A DNA stretch of 35,790 nt from assembly GCA_036399835.1 (NCBI GenBank), contig DASWMI010000035.1, positions 1 through 35,790 of the forward strand, written 5' to 3'. Shown here piece by piece: positions 33,179 to 35,790 of this stretch. This DNA is from DASYML01 sp036399835. GTDB taxonomy: Bacteria; Acidobacteriota; Blastocatellia; Pyrinomonadales; Pyrinomonadaceae. The first letter of the stretch is position 1, and the number at the start of each line of letters is the position of its first letter. The position numbers and the translations under genes are program-made. Under the pieces are notes generated by a model. It was not told where the DNA came from. It saw only the letters and a program-made list of their open reading frames with translations, and searched no databases.

Positions 33179-34168
33179 ATGAGAATTGGACCAGCGTACA
33201 GGGTGAGGTTTTTACGGTTGAGCCTCTTTCTCTTATTTCTTCTTTCGGCGAGTCTGGTAGAGGCGCAGCAGGGATGGGTGGGGGCGCGGCGCGGTCCTGC
33301 CGGGAAAGATTTAAACGCGGTCTATTTTGTCGATTCAAAGCGCGGGTGGATCGCGGGTGATGATGGATTTGTCGGTTACACGGAAGACGGCGGGCGTACC
33401 TGGTCGCAGCAGACGACGGGGACGACAGATGCCATCAACGACATCTACTTTCGCAATAAAGATGAAGGCTATTTGCTGGCTGGCAACAGCATCTTCAACA
33501 CGCGAGACGGGGGCAGGCAATGGCGCGAGCTGAGCCGTTTTCTTCCGGCCCATTTCGGCGGGGCTATGCCGGAGCTGTACAGCGTGCGTTTTACGGGCAA
33601 GAAGAGAGGCTGGGTCGTCGGCTCTGTCAGCCGCCGCGATCAGGTCGTAGACAGCCTGGTCGTTTACACGGACGACGGCGGAGCCTCCTGGCAGCAAAAG
33701 CGTGTGCCGACGCGAGGGGAGTTGATTCATCTGGATTTCGCGGATGATGAGCGCGGCTGGATCGTCGGCGCGGCGGGCACAATCCTGCACACGAAGGACG
33801 GCGGCCAGAACTGGACCAGAGAGCCTTCGGGCACGCAGGCCACGCTCTATCACGTAGGCTTTCGCAACAAAAACACTGGCTGGGCCGTCGGCGAGCGTGC
33901 CACCATCCTGCGCACGACGGACGGCGGCCAGACGTGGGTGACCGTCATCGTTCCCTTGCGCGCCACGCTCCTCAGCGTGCGATTTATTGATGAAAACGAA
34001 GGATGGATTATCGGGCGTGGCGGATTGATTCTGCATTCGGAGGACGGAGGCCGGAGCTGGGTCCAGCAGGAGACCGGGACCAAACAGCATCTTTACGCGC
34101 TCTTTGTCGACAAGAAAAAAGGCTGGGCCGTCGGCGGAGACGGAATGGTTTTGGAGTACGAGCGTTAG
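33179..34168 (+). CDS. YCF48-like secreted beta-propeller
   Basis: A 329 aa exported protein (signal peptide to about residue 29, ending LVEAQ) built of repeats of the form GWxxGxxGxIxxTxDGGxxW. Six DGG-x-x-W copies are visible (TEDGGRTW, TRDGGRQW, TDDGGASW, TKDGGQNW, TTDGGQTW, SEDGGRSW), predicting a six- to seven-bladed propeller of the Ycf48/BNR type. Ycf48 assists photosystem II assembly in cyanobacteria, but relatives in non-photosynthetic bacteria have no settled function, so no photosynthetic role is implied. ATG 33179 follows TTGAGGAG at a short distance. Confidence 0.88.
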   Translation: MRIGPAYRVRFLRLSLFLLFLLSASLVEAQQGWVGARRGPAGKDLNAVYFVDSKRGWIAGDDGFVGYTEDGGRTWSQQTTGTTDAINDIYFRNKDEGYLLAGNSIFNTRDGGRQWRELSRFLPAHFGGAMPELYSVRFTGKKRGWVVGSVSRRDQVVDSLVVYTDDGGASWQQKRVPTRGELIHLDFADDERGWIVGAAGTILHTKDGGQNWTREPSGTQATLYHVGFRNKNTGWAVGERATILRTTDGGQTWVTVIVPLRATLLSVRFIDENEGWIIGRGGLILHSEDGGRSWVQQETGTKQHLYALFVDKKKGWAVGGDGMVLEYER

Positions 34169-34255
34169 CCTCCCGGCTTCCTCTTTTGTCTTTGCTGCTC
34201 TTTTGGCTAAACTCTAAAGAGAGCTTTGAGCGCCTTCAGGAGGATTAAACCCTGT

Positions 34256-34615
34256 ATGACAAACGCAGAACTAGAAAAGGCCATGCAGTTTATTTTGGAG
34301 CAGCAAGGCCAGTTTGCAGCTAATCAGCAGCTTATCCTGGGGAATCAAGCCCGTTTTGTAGACGACCGCCAGTTTATCCTGGAGCAGCAAGCTCAACTGA
34401 CAGCCGACCAGCAGCAGACAGACGAGAGAGTCGCACGGCTTGAGACGAATATGGCAGAGATGGCGCGAACGCAAGCTCACCTGAATGAAGTGGTTGCGGT
34501 GATGGCCGAGACACACAGGCACACAGAGGAAAAACTTGATGCCTTTATCGGCGTTTTAGAGAGATATATCAGTGAGGATAGGAACGGAAAATCCGGTAAC
34601 GGAAGCGCCGCCTGA
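34256..34615 (+). CDS. Gln-rich coiled-coil protein
   Basis: A 119 aa protein from ATG 34256 with AGGAGG upstream (the frame is open from 34226, but that would start before the ribosome-binding site). The N-terminal half repeats a 15-17 residue unit (QFILEQQGQFAANQQ, LILGNQARFVDDR, QFILEQQAQLTADQQ), followed by a long helix (RVARLETNMAEMARTQ). A soluble coiled coil is likely. I believe similar Gln-rich short proteins recur in acidobacterial genomes, but no function is known to me. Confidence 0.75.
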   Translation: MTNAELEKAMQFILEQQGQFAANQQLILGNQARFVDDRQFILEQQAQLTADQQQTDERVARLETNMAEMARTQAHLNEVVAVMAETHRHTEEKLDAFIGVLERYISEDRNGKSGNGSAA

Positions 34616-34673
34616 TAAATCATCCGAGCCTCGCCGCACGTGAGCATCTTTTTCATACTGGTCCACTTCCGAG

Positions 34674-34832
34674 ATGTCTGAACAATTTAAGCGGGCGGCG
34701 GCTGAATTCCGTCTGTGGATGAGAGTTCAAGGCCGCACGCGTTGCGGCTGGCAACCCAATCCTCTGGACATCGCATCAGAATATTTGAGCAAGGTTACCG
34801 ACAACAGCCGCGAGGGGAAAGCGGTTGGGTAA
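34674..34832 (+). CDS. Possible 52-aa small protein
   Basis: ATG 34674 opens a 52-codon frame (MSEQFKRAAAEFRLWMRVQG at the start, PLDIASEYLSKVTDNSREG near the end) that stops 24 bp before a strong intrinsic terminator. The amino-acid composition is protein-like and the terminator implies a transcript. No good ribosome-binding site and no recognised family. It could instead be a structured 3' RNA: GCGGCTG/CAGCCGC and ACCCAA/TTGGGT inside it could pair in pseudoknot order. Confidence 0.45.
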   Translation: MSEQFKRAAAEFRLWMRVQGRTRCGWQPNPLDIASEYLSKVTDNSREGKAVG

Positions 34833-34855
34833 CATTCGATTCCTCCTGTGAACTT

Positions 34856-34894
34856 CCGCCCGGTGTTTTGAGCCAACACCGGGCGGCTTTTTTT
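34856..34894 (+). terminator. Strong intrinsic terminator before the convergent peptidase gene
   Basis: 12-bp perfect stem (34856-34867 with 34875-34886), 7-nt loop, then TTTTTTT at 34888-34894. It ends the + strand transcription from the accessory region before the minus-strand gene. Confidence 0.93.
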
Positions 34895-34941
34895 GTTCGC
34901 TCAGGCGGAAAACCCCGTGTCTCGCTCGGAATCTGTCAAGC

Positions 34942-35790
34942 CTATTTCCGCTCGCCCGTAAAGCTCAAGGGCGGCGCGTTGGGGATGACAATATCGCCTT
35001 TGACATGATTTTCCAGGACGCTGCCCGTGACGGTCGCTTCCATTAGCTCGCCCTGCATGTCGAGCGAAAGCACGGCATTAAAATCTTTGCCCTGTAAGGT
35101 GAAACCGCTCAGCGGCGCTTCTCCCATAGGGGAGCGAAGATGACCGCTGACGCGGTCTCCATCCAGACTGATGTCGAGGGTGGCGGAGACGCTCTGGCCG
35201 AAAGGCGTTTCGATGCTGAGCGACCATAATCCGACCATCTGCCCCGCATCCGCAGCACTCGCGCCCGGCTGCCTGTCCGCCAGCGAATCCAGCTCCTTGC
35301 GTTTGCCGGAAGTATTATAAAGCTCTATCTCTTCGGAATAGGGCCTGATCTGGTCCAGAATCGCCACGCCGTCGCCGACGATGACGATGGCGAACCTGTC
35401 CGGCGTGATGTAAAGGTTGGCGGCGCGCTGTATCTCTGCGGTCGTCACGGCGCTGACGCGCTCGCGGTAAACCTGTAGATAATCGTCAGGCAGGTTGAAC
35501 ATCTTAATCTGGACCAGTTGGTCAATCAGCCCTTCCAGCGTCTCCAGCCGGATGGGAAAGACGCCCGTCAGATAAGCCTTCGCGTCATTAATCTCTTTCT
35601 CCGAGACCTCTTCATCGCGTATACGGTTTAGCTCGTAGAAAAACTCTCTGAGCGAATCTCCCGTGACGGGCGTGCGCACGTCAGCCGAAGCGCGGAACGT
35701 GCCGGCTGTGCGCCGCGCGTCGAGGCTCGAATATGCGCCGTAGGTGTAGCCCTTTTCTTCGCGCAGGTTCATAAAGAGGCGCGACGAAGC
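34942..35790 (-). CDS. M16 family peptidase, C-terminal part, with extra beta domain (cut by window edge)
   Basis: The frame is open through the right edge; bases 35773-35790 encode ASSRLF, leading into MNLREEKGYTYGAYS, the classic C-lobe segment of M16 (insulinase/pitrilysin-like) zinc peptidases, so the zinc site HxxEH lies outside. TYGAYSSLDARRTAG, EEVSEKEINDAKAYLTG and PDRFAIVIVGD fit this lobe. The last ~95 residues (GLWSLSIETPFGQSVSATLD to the end) are an added beta-rich domain of a type also found after periplasmic hydrolases in Acidobacteria (from memory). Likely periplasmic. Convergent with the + strand genes. Confidence 0.85.
   Translation of the reverse strand, partial: ASSRLFMNLREEKGYTYGAYSSLDARRTAGTFRASADVRTPVTGDSLREFFYELNRIRDEEVSEKEINDAKAYLTGVFPIRLETLEGLIDQLVQIKMFNLPDDYLQVYRERVSAVTTAEIQRAANLYITPDRFAIVIVGDGVAILDQIRPYSEEIELYNTSGKRKELDSLADRQPGASAADAGQMVGLWSLSIETPFGQSVSATLDISLDGDRVSGHLRSPMGEAPLSGFTLQGKDFNAVLSLDMQGELMEATVTGSVLENHVKGDIVIPNAPPLSFTGERK

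Larger units (their letters stand above)
37..35516. repeat. Highly iterated palindrome TGGWCCA (about 50 copies)
   Basis: TGGTCCA or TGGACCA was found by eye at about 50 places, e.g. 37, 610, 3201, 3530, 5317, 5802, 5827, 6047, 10520, 16088, 19551, 19882, 19902, 24710, 27253, 30409, 33812, 35351, 35510. Seventeen are extended to the full 9-bp CTGGWCCAG. Copies occur in all three frames, in both central forms about equally, and in intergenic DNA. Confidence 0.85.

Noticed and set aside
34741..34830. A SAM-riboswitch-like GGCAACC segment
   Set aside because: Beyond the short match and two possible pairings, the conserved core of SAM riboswitches is not present, and no downstream gene would be controlled.

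Overview
The window looks like a chromosomal segment of a GC-rich, diderm-type bacterium, most likely an Acidobacteriota of the Blastocatellia/Pyrinomonadales kind. That placement is inference: it rests on the mix of a complete division/cell-wall cluster, VIT-VWA and YCF48-like secreted proteins, a receiver protein ending in an AWEVVP helix, and a Gln-rich coiled-coil family. No rRNA, tRNA, CRISPR array, transposase or phage gene was seen.

Region 1 (1-15154) is a dcw cluster on the + strand: ftsI (5' end cut by the window), a small basic ORF, murF, mraY, murD, ftsW, murG, murC, murB, ftsQ, ftsA, ftsZ. Together these make and flip lipid II, polymerise septal peptidoglycan and build the Z-ring. 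murE, normally between ftsI and murF, is not there. Region 2 (15155-19790) holds an Hfq-like gene with a long N-terminal extension, pdxA, a stand-alone receiver, a secreted protein with a GspG-like C-terminus, and a long receiver protein closed by a strong terminator. Region 3 (about 600 bp, 19792-20392) has no gene I can support. Region 4 (20393-22769) is a translationally coupled pair of exported proteins, the second an alpha/beta hydrolase, ending in a strong terminator. Region 5 (22811-26453) is valS-nadC. Region 6 (26622-34894) is accessory: a secreted coiled-coil protein, an xdhC gene apparently split around a DUF962/Mpo1-like gene, an MFS exporter, a VIT-VWA protein, a YCF48-like propeller, a Gln-rich coiled-coil protein and a possible 52-aa protein. 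Region 7 is a convergent M16 peptidase cut by the right edge.

Two genome-scale patterns cut across the genes. First, the palindrome TGGWCCA (often CTGGWCCAG) occurs about 50 times, roughly once per 0.7 kb, in all reading frames and in intergenic DNA, about ten-fold above a simple composition expectation. Second, gene junctions carry short tandem repeats that differ in sequence but share a 7-bp period; three of them fold back as long perfect hairpins, and one of these sits exactly at the break in xdhC. These two dispersed signals are the best candidates for something undescribed here.
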